Part shown: piece after piece, positions 13,901 to 21,415 of the stretch
How the letters are laid out: every line of letters starts with the position of its first letter
How positions within the stretch are numbered: the stretch's first letter is position 1
DNA from: Thermoplasmatota archaeon
GTDB taxonomy: Archaea > Thermoplasmatota > Thermoplasmata > UBA10834
DNA: 33,590 bases
Direction: 5' to 3'
Assembly (NCBI GenBank): GCA_030836605.1
Contig: JAUPMC010000091.1
Location: forward strand, 1 to 33,590
Translations under genes and position numbers: made by a program
The notes under the pieces: generated by a model
Seen by the model: only the letters and a program-made list of their open reading frames with translations
The model's database searches: none
Told to the model about the DNA's origin: nothing

Positions 13901-14534
13901 CAACCCGCACGCCATCCCGTCGCGTATGACCGTCGCCCACGTGCTCGAGATGATCGGGGGCAAGGTCGGCTCGATGGAGGGCAGGTTCATAGACGGGACC
14001 GGCTTCAGCGGCGAGAGGGAGGAGGCGCTCAGGGACGCCCTCATCAAGAATGGCTTCAAGCAGAACGGTAACGAGGTCATGTACGACGGCATCACCGGCC
14101 GCAAGGTCGAGTCCGAGGTGTTCGTCGGCGTCATCTACTACCAGAAGCTGCACCACATGGTCTCGGGCAAGCTCCATGTCAGGAGCAGGGGCCCGGTCCA
14201 GATACTCACCAGGCAGCCGACTGAGGGGCGCTCGAGGCAGGGCGGCCTGAGGTTCGGTGAGATGGAGAGGGACTGCCTGATAGGCCACGGCGCGGCCATG
14301 GTCATCAAGGACAGGCTGCTGGACGAGTCCGACGGGACGCTCCAGTACGTGTGCGGCAACCCGAGCTGCGGCCACATAGCCATACTGGACAGGCGCGGCA
14401 CGCTCAGGTGCCCAGTCTGCGGCAACAACTCGAAGGTATACCAGGTGCAGACCTCGTACGCGTTCAAGCTGCTCCTAGACGAGCTGCTCTCGTTAGGCGT
14501 GGTCATGCGTCTTCAGCTGGAGGACTTGAAATGA
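10944..14534 (+). CDS. rpoB: RNA polymerase subunit B (unsplit)
   Basis: This is the 1196-aa second-largest subunit, forming one side of the active-site cleft. It is not split into B'' and B', unlike methanogens and halophiles where the gene is divided. Visible landmarks are the N-terminal RSIVNHHIASYNDF, a zinc-binding CDHCG...CKSCGG near residues 668-700, the hybrid-binding YQGYNMEDAIVMNKSSVERG, the KFASRHGQKGVVG motif near residue 955, and the C-terminal zinc ribbon CGNPSCGH...CPVCG near 1136-1160. The start is TTG at 10944 with gggggtga immediately upstream, overlapping the end of rpoH. Its TGA overlaps the rpoA1 ATG, indicating translational coupling. Confidence 0.97.
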   Translation: MRELVETYFRERSIVNHHIASYNDFLPTIDHPNCRMQKIVDNVRASPDESDRGVIRLDPDRTEGKIIEIRIGRKRDEKTGLVDMSARPTITVGRPVIKEANGATHDLYPMEARLRNLNYSAPIMLEFTILEDGIEREPEKVHIGDLPVMAKSKKCNLHKDNLEMDREPTAEDVEKFLVKMGEDLCDPGGYFIIGGTERALISLEDLAPNRVMVETNERYGTSLHVAKVFSQKEGYRALTLMEKKKDGILAVSVPAASGQIPLIVLMKALGMESDEEIYKSIVSDPQMANIVYANIEECQNKKLYPPNGIYTTEDAILFLERKFATGQAKEYRSKKVESIIDRSLLPHLGDTAEARMKKSIFLGRVARTILELELGKRKEDDKDHYANKRLKLAGDLMEDLFRVAFTNLIKDLKYQLERGYTRKKGLRISSAIRPDLLTHRLLHAFATGNWVGGRAGVSQLLDRTSNMSALSHLRRVTSPLTRSQPHFEARDLHPTQWGRLCPNETPEGQNCGLVKNCALIVDVSEGTDDKDVIWLLRDLGVKEVSEQQTTETRVYVNGDLIGLHDKPKELVEEIRQRRRSGLLSSEVNVRFDDNMNEIIINCDEGRLRRPLLVVRHGKTLMNHRHVEDMRSKKAKWADLIREGVVEWIDAEEEEDSYIAGSAYMAPQKCDHCGKLLSETDVDWRNPGEEGKVVLECKSCGGTIQVESLLKDEHTHVEIDPMVILGVCSALVPYPEHNSSPRVTMGSGMAKQSLGLSSSNYRVRPDTRSHVMHYPQKPLTTTKPMEFVAFAQRPAGQNFVVAIMSYQGYNMEDAIVMNKSSVERGLGRSAFMRTYRAEERRYPGGQEDHFEIPSPDVRGARADQSYSNLGEDGLISPETRVEGGDVLIGKTSPPRFLEEEADFLTPQKRRETSVTVRPGEKGWVDSVMLTESENGSRLVKVKVRDERTPELGDKFASRHGQKGVVGLLVPQEDMPFTEDGLIPDLIINPHAIPSRMTVAHVLEMIGGKVGSMEGRFIDGTGFSGEREEALRDALIKNGFKQNGNEVMYDGITGRKVESEVFVGVIYYQKLHHMVSGKLHVRSRGPVQILTRQPTEGRSRQGGLRFGEMERDCLIGHGAAMVIKDRLLDESDGTLQYVCGNPSCGHIAILDRRGTLRCPVCGNNSKVYQVQTSYAFKLLLDELLSLGVVMRLQLEDLK

Positions 14535-17320
14535 TGATATCGGGCGTTACGAAGAGGATATCCGCGATCAAGTTCGCGCAACTGTCGCCGGACGAGATAC
14601 GCAAGATGAGCGCCACGAAGATCATCACGGCGGACACGTACGACGATGACGGCTTCCCGATAGACATGGGCCTGATGGACCCGCACCTAGGCGTGATCGA
14701 GCCCGGGCTCAGGTGCAAGACCTGCGGCAAGAAGGTCGACGAGTGCCCGGGGCACTTCGGGCACATCGACCTCGCGATGCCCGTTATACACGTAGGTTAC
14801 GTCAAGGAGATCAAGAAGCTCCTGCAGTCCACCTGCCGCTCGTGCGGCAAGCTGCTGCTGACGGGCGAGCAGGCCGCGGAGTACCTCAAGCAGAGGGACA
14901 GGATGGAGGAGCTCGGCGGGGACACGCTCGACACAGCGACGGTCCACAAGGAGGCGGCCAAGGACGCGGCCTCGAGGACCACGTGCCCTCACTGCACCAC
15001 CGTCCAGCTGAAGATCACGCTCGACAAGCCGACGACCTTCAGGGAGGAGGGGCACAAGCTCACCCCGAAGGAGGTCAGGGAGCGGCTCGAGCGCATACCG
15101 AACGAGGACATGATCGCGCTCGGCATGGACCCGAACGTGTCCAGGCCAGAGTGGATGATCCTGACCGCCCTGCCGGTCCCGCCGGTGACGGTCAGGCCGT
15201 CCATCACCCTCGAGTCCGGGGACAGGTCCGAGGACGACGTGACGCACAAGCTCGTCGATGTCCTGAGGATCAACCAGAGGCTGAGGGAGAACAGGGACGC
15301 GGGCGCGCCCCAGCTCATAGTCGAGGACCTCTGGGAGCTGCTGCAGTACCACGTCACGACGTACTTCGACAACCAGACCTCGGGCATACCGCCCGCGAGG
15401 CACAGGTCCGGCAGGCCTTTGAAGACGCTGGTCCAGAGGCTGAAGGGCAAGGAGGGCAGGTTCAGGTCGAACCTGTCCGGAAAGAGGGTCAACTTCTCCG
15501 CGAGGACGGTGATATCCCCGGACCCGATGCTGTCGATCAACGAGGTCGGGGTCCCGGAGGCCGCCGCGAGGGAGCTGACTGTGCCGATAAGGGTCACCGA
15601 GAAGAACCTGGCAGTGGCCAGGGAGATGGCCTCGCGCGGGCCGGCCCCACCGGGACCGATATACAAGGCCGGCGTGAACTACGTCATCCGCTCGGACGGC
15701 CGCAGGATAAAGATCACGGACAAGAACGCGGCGACCGTCTCGGAGGGCGTAGAGGCCGGGTACATCGTCGAGAGGCACCTGATGGACGGCGACATAGTGC
15801 TGTTCAACAGGCAGCCGTCCCTGCACAGGATGTCCATCATGGCGCACGAGGTCAGGGTCATGCCACACAGGACCTTCAGGTTCAACCTGTGCGTGTGCCC
15901 GCCGTACAACGCTGACTTCGACGGCGACGAGATGAACCTCCACGTGCTCCAGAGCGAGGAGGCCAGGGCGGAGGCCAAGGTGCTGATGAGGGTCCAGGAG
16001 CACATCCTGAGCCCGAGGTTCGGCGGCCCGGTCATAGGCGGCATACACGACCACATCACGGGCGCGTTCCTGCTGACCCACGAGGACTCGAAGTTCACCA
16101 GGGAGGAGACCCTGAGGATCATGGAGAAGATCCCGCTGCTCGACATGCCCAAGGCGGGGACCAAGGTGGACGGGGTCGACTACTGGGGCGGGAAGCAACT
16201 GTTCAGCCTCATCCTGCCCAAGGACCTGCACATGACCTTCAAGTCGTCCATCTGCCAGAGGTGTGACGAGTGCAAGAAGGAGGCGTGCGAGCACGACTCG
16301 TTCGTGGTCATACGCGGCGGCGAGCTCATCGCGGGCACGATCGACGAGAAGGCCATCGGGGCGTTCAAGGGGCGCATACTGGACAAGCTGTCCAGGGACT
16401 ACGGCCCCGACACCGCGAGGCTCTTCATCGACAGGTCGACCAAGATGGCCATCGGGGCCATCATGGTCCGCGGCTTCACCACGGGCATTGACGACGAGGA
16501 CATCCCCGACCAGGCGAAGAGGGAGATAGACGACGCGATGACCCAGGCGAGGATGAAGGTCGAGGAGCACGTGTCCGCGTACAGGCGGGGCGAGCTCGAG
16601 CAGATGCCCGGCAGGTCCCTCGAGGAGACGCTCGAGGTCGAGATCATGAAGGTCCTGGGCAAGGCGAGGGACACCGCGGGACAGATCGCGGGCAGGCACC
16701 TCGGCATGGAGAACTCGGCGGTCATAATGGCCAGGTGCGGCGCGAGGGGCTCGATGCTGAACCTGTCGCAGATGGCCGGCGCCATCGGCCAGCAGGCCGT
16801 CAGGGGCGAGCGTCTGTCCAGGGGTTACTGGAACAGGACGCTCCCGCACTTCAAGAAGGGCGACCTCGGGTCCGAGGCGAGGGGGTTCATCAAGAACTCC
16901 TACAAGAGCGGCCTCACGCCGACGGAGTACTTCTTCCACTCGATGGGTGGCAGGGAGGGGCTCGTCGATACCGCGGTCAGGACTTCCAGGTCCGGGTACA
17001 TGCAGAGGAGGCTCATCAACGCCCTGGAGGACCTCAAGGTCATGCAGGACGGCTCGGTCAGGAACACCGCGGGGACCATCATACAGCTCGAGTACGGCGA
17101 GGACGGCATCGACCCGACCAGGAGCGTCCAGGGCGAGGCCGTGGACGTCGACGACATCATACTCAGCGTCCTCGGGGACAAGGGCGAGCTCATAGCGAAG
17201 GTCCGCGAGAAGGGCGTCGTGAGCTACGGCATCCAGGACAGGGACCTGCTCGAGACGCCAGAGGAGCCGGAGGCGGAAGAGGAGCCTGAGTTCGACGCCA
17301 GCGGCGGAGAGGAGGGATGA
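14531..17320 (+). CDS. rpoA1: RNA polymerase subunit A' (A1)
   Basis: This is the N-terminal part of the largest subunit, which supplies the catalytic Mg2+ site. The 929-aa product has the N-terminal zinc motif CKTCGKKVDECPGHFGH (from residue 62), a second CPHC cluster, and the catalytic loop NADFDGDEMNLH at about residues 459-470, whose three aspartates hold the metal. The bridge-helix side (FFHSMGGREGLVDTAVRTS) lies near residue 800, and the chain ends with an acidic tail. The frame is open back to 14351, but that extension is an alternative reading of rpoB; the ATG at 14531 overlaps the rpoB stop (ATGA) and has ggagg 7 nt upstream. The gap to rpoA2 is 3 nt. Confidence 0.97.
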   Translation: MMISGVTKRISAIKFAQLSPDEIRKMSATKIITADTYDDDGFPIDMGLMDPHLGVIEPGLRCKTCGKKVDECPGHFGHIDLAMPVIHVGYVKEIKKLLQSTCRSCGKLLLTGEQAAEYLKQRDRMEELGGDTLDTATVHKEAAKDAASRTTCPHCTTVQLKITLDKPTTFREEGHKLTPKEVRERLERIPNEDMIALGMDPNVSRPEWMILTALPVPPVTVRPSITLESGDRSEDDVTHKLVDVLRINQRLRENRDAGAPQLIVEDLWELLQYHVTTYFDNQTSGIPPARHRSGRPLKTLVQRLKGKEGRFRSNLSGKRVNFSARTVISPDPMLSINEVGVPEAAARELTVPIRVTEKNLAVAREMASRGPAPPGPIYKAGVNYVIRSDGRRIKITDKNAATVSEGVEAGYIVERHLMDGDIVLFNRQPSLHRMSIMAHEVRVMPHRTFRFNLCVCPPYNADFDGDEMNLHVLQSEEARAEAKVLMRVQEHILSPRFGGPVIGGIHDHITGAFLLTHEDSKFTREETLRIMEKIPLLDMPKAGTKVDGVDYWGGKQLFSLILPKDLHMTFKSSICQRCDECKKEACEHDSFVVIRGGELIAGTIDEKAIGAFKGRILDKLSRDYGPDTARLFIDRSTKMAIGAIMVRGFTTGIDDEDIPDQAKREIDDAMTQARMKVEEHVSAYRRGELEQMPGRSLEETLEVEIMKVLGKARDTAGQIAGRHLGMENSAVIMARCGARGSMLNLSQMAGAIGQQAVRGERLSRGYWNRTLPHFKKGDLGSEARGFIKNSYKSGLTPTEYFFHSMGGREGLVDTAVRTSRSGYMQRRLINALEDLKVMQDGSVRNTAGTIIQLEYGEDGIDPTRSVQGEAVDVDDIILSVLGDKGELIAKVREKGVVSYGIQDRDLLETPEEPEAEEEPEFDASGGEEG

Positions 17321-17323
17321 TCT

Positions 17324-18763
17324 ATGTGCGCAAAGAACCCCGCTGAGGTCTTCGTGAACAAGGGCGTGGACCAGAAGACCGCCGAGAAGCTCATCGAGAG
17401 CGGCTTCACGTTCACGAAGGTCTCGAGGGCCAACGAGAAGACGCTCAGGGAGATAGAGAAGCTGATAGGCGAGAAGAAGCTCAAGGGCGTCCTGGCCGCC
17501 GTCAAGGCCAAGGAGAGGGCACCCAAGAAGAAGAAGGAGAAGCCCCTCAAGACGGTCAAGATCGATAAGAAGCAGGTCCCGCTGAAGGTCCAGAGGTCGA
17601 CCGCGTTCGAGATCAAGCTGAAGAAGATGGTCGACGACATGGGCAGGAAGCTCCCGTGGGAGGTCCTGCACGAGATCGCGGCCAGGCTGGACGGCGCCGA
17701 GATACCGGACAAGCACCTGAAGAAGATCCTCGAGGTCACGTGCGACAGGCACGAGACGCACAGGATAGACCCGAGCGAGTCCGTCGGCATACTCGCCGCC
17801 CAGAGCATTGGCGAGCCCGGCACGCAGATGACCATGAGGACGTTCCACTACGCTGGTGTGGCCGAGATGAACGTCACGCTCGGCCTGCCGAGGCTCATCG
17901 AGATCGTGGACGCGAGGCGCGTGCCGAGCACGCCCATCATGGAGATACATCTCGAGAAAGCCGCGCAGGACGACCTGGAGAAGGTCCGGCAGATCGCGTC
18001 GAACATCGAGCTGACCAAGATCATAGACATCGCCGACGTCGAGACCGACATCAACAAGATGGAGGTCATGGTCCGGCTGGACAGGCGCAAGATGGAGAGG
18101 AAGTCCATCACCCCCGAGGAGGTCCTCAGGAAGCTGAACAAGGCGAAGGGCCTCAAAGGCCTCGCGGAGATGCGCGAGGGGAACGTCGTCATCAAGTGCG
18201 ACGAGCCCTCGTACAAGAAGCTCCAGAGGATCTCGGAGGACACGAAGTACACCCCGATCAAGGGCATAGAAGGCATCACGAGGGCGGTCATCCGCAAGTT
18301 GAGCGGCAGGTACGTCGTCTACACCGAGGGCTCCAACCTCGAGAAGGTGCTCGAGATAGAGCTCGTGGACAGGGCCAACACGACGACCAACAGCATACTC
18401 GAGATATTCGAGGTGCTCGGGGTCGAGGCCGCCAGGAACTCGCTCATAGTCGAGGCGTCGAAGACGCTGGACGAGCAGGGCCTGACGGTGGACATACGGC
18501 ACATCATGCTCGTGGCGGACCTGATGACGAACGACGGCGACGTCAAGGCGATCGGCAGGCACGGCATATCCGGCCGGAAGTCGAGCGTGCTCGCGAGGGC
18601 GGCGTTCGAGATAACCTCCACGCACCTGTTGCGCGCGGCGATAACGGGAGAGATCGACACGCTCGAGGGCGTTGTAGAAAACATTATAGTTGGCCAGCCG
18701 GTTACAGTCGGTACTGGCGCGGTAAACCTCGTGTGGTCGCCGGCCAAGAAGGAAGGTGCGTGA
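17324..18763 (+). CDS. rpoA2: RNA polymerase subunit A'' (A2) with N-terminal extension
   Basis: The C-terminal part of the largest subunit completes the trigger loop and cleft. The core is recognised by ESVGILAAQSIGEPGTQMTM followed by RTFHYAGVAEMNVTLGLPRL and the C-terminal GISGRKSSVLARAAFEITS. At 479 aa it is longer than usual (about 380-400 aa). The first 75-85 residues form an added module: a helix-hairpin-helix-like segment (VNKGVDQKTAEKLIESGF) and helical region, then a very basic linker (AKERAPKKKKEKPLK). The start ATG 17324 follows gaggaggg, and the gap to rpl30e is 2 nt. The extension resembles a small DNA-binding or docking domain, but its function is unknown to me. Confidence 0.95.
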   Translation: MCAKNPAEVFVNKGVDQKTAEKLIESGFTFTKVSRANEKTLREIEKLIGEKKLKGVLAAVKAKERAPKKKKEKPLKTVKIDKKQVPLKVQRSTAFEIKLKKMVDDMGRKLPWEVLHEIAARLDGAEIPDKHLKKILEVTCDRHETHRIDPSESVGILAAQSIGEPGTQMTMRTFHYAGVAEMNVTLGLPRLIEIVDARRVPSTPIMEIHLEKAAQDDLEKVRQIASNIELTKIIDIADVETDINKMEVMVRLDRRKMERKSITPEEVLRKLNKAKGLKGLAEMREGNVVIKCDEPSYKKLQRISEDTKYTPIKGIEGITRAVIRKLSGRYVVYTEGSNLEKVLEIELVDRANTTTNSILEIFEVLGVEAARNSLIVEASKTLDEQGLTVDIRHIMLVADLMTNDGDVKAIGRHGISGRKSSVLARAAFEITSTHLLRAAITGEIDTLEGVVENIIVGQPVTVGTGAVNLVWSPAKKEGA

Positions 18764-18765
18764 GC

Positions 18766-19041
18766 ATGGACATCGCGAGAGCGCTCAAGACAGCGGCCAC
18801 ATCCGGTGACGTCAGGTTCGGGCTGACGGAGACCAGGAAGTCCGTGAAGAACCGCGAGGCGAAGATGGTCGTCCTCGCGAGCAACTGCCCGGGCAGGGAG
18901 GGTTTCGAGGACATGCAGGGGATAAAGCTGCTGGCCTACCCCGGGACGAACGTCGAGCTTGGGGCCGCGTGCGGGAAGCCGTTCCCGATAGCCGCGCTGG
19001 CCATCGTGAGCCCAGGGGAGTCGAACATACTCTCGGCATGA
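18766..19041 (+). CDS. rpl30e: Ribosomal protein L30e
   Basis: This 91-aa L7Ae-superfamily ribosomal protein begins MDIARALKTAATSGDVRFGL and contains KMVVLASNCPG and the C-terminal GKPFPIAALAIVSPGESNIL typical of archaeal L30e. It is commonly placed between rpoA2 and nusA in archaea, as here. Its stop overlaps the nusA start (ATGA at 19038-19041), so the two are probably translationally coupled. Confidence 0.93.
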   Translation: MDIARALKTAATSGDVRFGLTETRKSVKNREAKMVVLASNCPGREGFEDMQGIKLLAYPGTNVELGAACGKPFPIAALAIVSPGESNILSA

Positions 19042-19481
19042 AGGATCTGGTTCCAATGGGCGAAATCACCCTTACGGGGGACACCCTCCGGTACATCTCT
19101 TTGTTCGAGAAGATCACGGGCACGCAGGTCAAGGACTGCCTCGAGACCGAGGAGAAGCTCGTGTTCGTCGTCGAGAAGAACCAGGGCTCCAGGGCCGTCG
19201 GCAAGAAGGGCGAGAACGTCATCCGCCTGTGCAACCTCACGGGGAAGAACATACACGTCATCGAGTACTCGGACGACCCCGAGACCTTCGTCAAGAACGT
19301 CTTCCACACCTACAGCGTCCAGTCCGTGACCATCGAGGACCGCGGGACCATCAGGCACGCGACCGTGACCGTGGACCCGAAGGTGAAGGGGAAGGCCATA
19401 GGCAAGAACGGCCGGAACCTGAGGATAGCCCGGGAGATAGTGAGCAGGCACCACAACATACAGAGCATCAGCGTCGCCTGA
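19038..19481 (+). CDS. nusA: NusA-like transcription factor with two KH domains
   Basis: Archaeal NusA-like proteins contain only the two KH RNA-binding domains of bacterial NusA and are thought to act in transcription termination or antitermination. The 147-aa product shows KH1 with the GxxG-type loop AVGKKGENVIRL and KH2 with AIGKNGRNLRIA. The ATG at 19038 overlaps the rpl30e stop; ATG 19056 is an alternative. The last 14 bp overlap the convergent radical SAM gene. In many archaea rps12, rps7 and the EF-2 gene follow nusA, but here the operon ends. Confidence 0.93.
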   Translation: MKDLVPMGEITLTGDTLRYISLFEKITGTQVKDCLETEEKLVFVVEKNQGSRAVGKKGENVIRLCNLTGKNIHVIEYSDDPETFVKNVFHTYSVQSVTIEDRGTIRHATVTVDPKVKGKAIGKNGRNLRIAREIVSRHHNIQSISVA

Positions 19482-20547
19482 GCGGCTCCCGCTCCACCTC
19501 GAGCCTGTCAGCGGTCGGGTACTCCTCGACCATGAAAGACGGCAGCGCGAGCTCCGGGGCCAGTTCCTCAAGGACCCATGGGGCGACCTCGAGCCTGTGC
19601 TTCTCCTCATCGACCCACATCAGCTTCGCGGGCACCGCGAAGTCGCGGGCCAGGGCGCGCGCGGTCCCTTCAGGGTCCTTCGTCTCGATGACCCCTTTCA
19701 GCAGCGTGCCGTCGTCCGTGAGTATCTCATGCGGCCTGCGGACGTTGCGCGCCCGCCTCTCGATCCTCTCCCTCAGCTGCACGCCGTCCTTGAACGACGA
19801 CGAGCAGTAGTGGAGGGGCGTCCCGGCGCCGGACCTCAGGACGCCCATCGCGAGCTCCTCGCTCCCGGCGACCGCGGAGGAGACGTCGTCCTTGACGTCG
19901 AACCCCTGGGCCCTGAGGGCCTTCCAGTTGGTCTCGGAGAACTCGAGCTCGTTCAGGTTGACGAAGTCGAGGCCGAGCGCCTCCGCGGACCTGACCAGCG
20001 CGAGCGTCTCCCTGTCGCGTCCCGGGACCACGGGGACCTCGAGCCCGGCGGCCATCCCCATCCTCTTCGAGAGCTTGAGCGCGTCCGCGAACTCCGTCCT
20101 CTCCAGCCTGGTCCAGAGCCCGAGCGGAGGATGGAACCGTATCTCGTCCAGGCCGGCCCTGGCGACCCTGCCTATCCTCCTTCCGTCTGTCGTCGATGTG
20201 TAGAGATGTATGTGATGGTCCTCGCCGAAGCGCTTCTTGAGCGCCCGGATGGACTCCGCGGTCCTCTGGACTGCGATCAACGGGTCCCCGCCCGTGATGC
20301 CCGTCCCGAGGGCGTCCATGAGTGTCGCCTCCTCGAGAGCCTCACCGACAGCCCCTATCCTCCTCTCGTTCGCGTAGAAGACGTCCTTGCCCTTCTTCTT
20401 CGTGGATAGGGGGCAGTACCCGCACCTCCTCGCGCACTTCCCCGTGACGAGGAGGACCATCTTCGCCCCCTTCTCGCACAGGACGCACCCTTCCGGGAGC
20501 GCGCCCGTGTACGCCGACCCCTTCTTCATCCGCCGGATTCTTCCCAC
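19468..20547 (-). CDS. Radical SAM protein related to pyruvate-formate-lyase activating enzyme (COG2108-like)
   Basis: The 359-aa protein has the canonical radical SAM cluster C-x3-C-x2-C at C38, C42 and C45 (GKCARRCGYCPLS), preceded by a CxxC pair at C21/C24 (GCVLC). An ITGGDP motif near residue 85 fits SAM binding, and LYTSTTDG and IRFHPP segments fit the barrel. The C-terminal 90 residues carry a domain with repeated acidic strands (GVIETKDPEG, WVDEEKHRLEVAPWV). Family members in archaea have no settled substrate. The GTG at 20547 lies about 25-30 bp from a weak TATA-like ttcaataa on the minus strand (about 20570-20577), so a leaderless start is plausible; the ATG at 20529 is an alternative. 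Confidence 0.8.
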   Translation of the reverse strand: MGRIRRMKKGSAYTGALPEGCVLCEKGAKMVLLVTGKCARRCGYCPLSTKKKGKDVFYANERRIGAVGEALEEATLMDALGTGITGGDPLIAVQRTAESIRALKKRFGEDHHIHLYTSTTDGRRIGRVARAGLDEIRFHPPLGLWTRLERTEFADALKLSKRMGMAAGLEVPVVPGRDRETLALVRSAEALGLDFVNLNELEFSETNWKALRAQGFDVKDDVSSAVAGSEELAMGVLRSGAGTPLHYCSSSFKDGVQLRERIERRARNVRRPHEILTDDGTLLKGVIETKDPEGTARALARDFAVPAKLMWVDEEKHRLEVAPWVLEELAPELALPSFMVEEYPTADRLEVEREPLRRR

Positions 20548-20593
20548 GGCCTCTCGTATGCGTTCGAGGTTATTGAAATCATACGGACGGAAG

Positions 20594-20600
20594 GATTAAC
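20594..20600 (+). promoter_or_regulatory. Weak TATA-like element of pyrF
   Basis: The sequence gattaac lies 25-31 bp upstream of the ATG at 20625, the distance expected for a leaderless archaeal gene. Confidence 0.35.
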
Positions 20601-20624
20601 CGGGCGCCCGCGGATTCACCCGCC

Positions 20625-21272
20625 ATGAAGATGGAGAAGAACACCCGGATCATCCTGGCGCTCGATGTCACGACCAAGGACGACGCCCTGCGAGTCGTCC
20701 GAGCGGTCAAGGACCACGTGGACGCGATCAAGATCAACTGGCCCCTGATACTGGGGGCCGGCCCGGAGATCATCACGGACCTGTCGAAGGTCAAACACGT
20801 GATATGCGACCTGAAGGTCGCAGACATCCCGAACACGAACAGGCTCATCGTGGAGCAGGCGATGGCGCGGGGTGCCTCGGCCATAATCTGCCACGGGTTC
20901 ACCGGGGACGACTCGGTCAAGGCCTGCGTGGACGCAGCCAAAGGCCAGATATTCGTGGTCACGGAGATGAGCCACCCCGGCGGGAAGCAGTTCACGGCGC
21001 CCCTGGCGGACAAGCTCGCGGCGATAGCCAAGAGCGCGGGCGCGCGCGGGATAGTGGCCCCGGCGACGAGGCCCGAGAGGATAGCCGACCTCAGGAGGAC
21101 GATCGGGGACCTGGAGATAATCAGCCCCGGCGTGGGCGCCCAAGGGGGCAGGGCCTCTGACGCGCTGAAGGCGGGCGCGGACTACATAATCGTGGGCAGG
21201 GCGATCTACGACGCCCCCGACCCCGGCGCCGCCGCCCGGAAGTTCGCCGAGGAGACCGCTTCCGTGCACTGA
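20625..21272 (+). CDS. pyrF: Orotidine 5'-phosphate decarboxylase
   Basis: PyrF makes UMP from orotidine monophosphate, the last step of de novo pyrimidine synthesis. The 215-aa protein has the substrate aspartate in ILALDVT, the catalytic D-x-K-x-x-D array CDLKVADIPNTN (D62, K64, D67), and the phosphate-binding SPGVGAQGG and IIVGRAIYDAPDP segments. All are intact and at family length. It stands alone, divergent from the radical SAM gene, with no other pyr genes nearby. Confidence 0.95.
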   Translation: MKMEKNTRIILALDVTTKDDALRVVRAVKDHVDAIKINWPLILGAGPEIITDLSKVKHVICDLKVADIPNTNRLIVEQAMARGASAIICHGFTGDDSVKACVDAAKGQIFVVTEMSHPGGKQFTAPLADKLAAIAKSAGARGIVAPATRPERIADLRRTIGDLEIISPGVGAQGGRASDALKAGADYIIVGRAIYDAPDPGAAARKFAEETASVH

Positions 21273-21317
21273 CGGCGCCGACGCCGCCGGGGGCCGGCAG
21301 GTCAGTGCGAACGTGTC

Positions 21318-21337
21318 GCATGCCAGATGCCCGTTTT
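21318..21337 (+). terminator. Possible pyrF terminator (weak hairpin and T-tract)
   Basis: A short gcat/atgc hairpin is followed by ccgttttt. The T-run is the only one in the pyrF-aglB gap. The stem is weak. Confidence 0.3.
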
Positions 21338-21345
21338 TCGGACAC

Positions 21346-21362
21346 CACGTCCGTAGGACGTG
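21346..21362. promoter_or_regulatory. Perfect palindrome just upstream of the aglB TATA box
   Basis: The arms cacgtcc (21346-21352) and ggacgtg (21356-21362) are exact inverted repeats with a 3-nt spacer, ending 9 bp before the TATA box. The position suits an activator or repressor site of a dimeric regulator. A role is inference. Confidence 0.4.
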
Positions 21363-21371
21363 ACCCCTAAC

Positions 21372-21381
21372 GTATATATAG
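21372..21381 (+). promoter_or_regulatory. TATA box of the aglB fusion gene
   Basis: The sequence gtatatatag is one of the strongest TATA boxes in the window and predicts transcription start near 21402, about 13 nt before the GTG at 21416. Confidence 0.6.
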
Positions 21382-21415
21382 CACCCCAGGCATCGGTGGG
21401 CTACTATCGCACTAG

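Noticed and set aside
14351..14530. 60-codon N-terminal extension of rpoA1 reading into rpoB
   Set aside because: It is the rpoB zinc ribbon read in another frame; ATG 14531 with ggagg and the ATGA overlap is the proper start.
14687..18625. A 1312-codon open frame on the minus strand opposite rpoA1/rpoA2
   Set aside because: It is an antisense shadow created by high G+C codon bias; its composition is R/L/V/D-rich without any family motif, while the plus strand encodes undoubted polymerase subunits.
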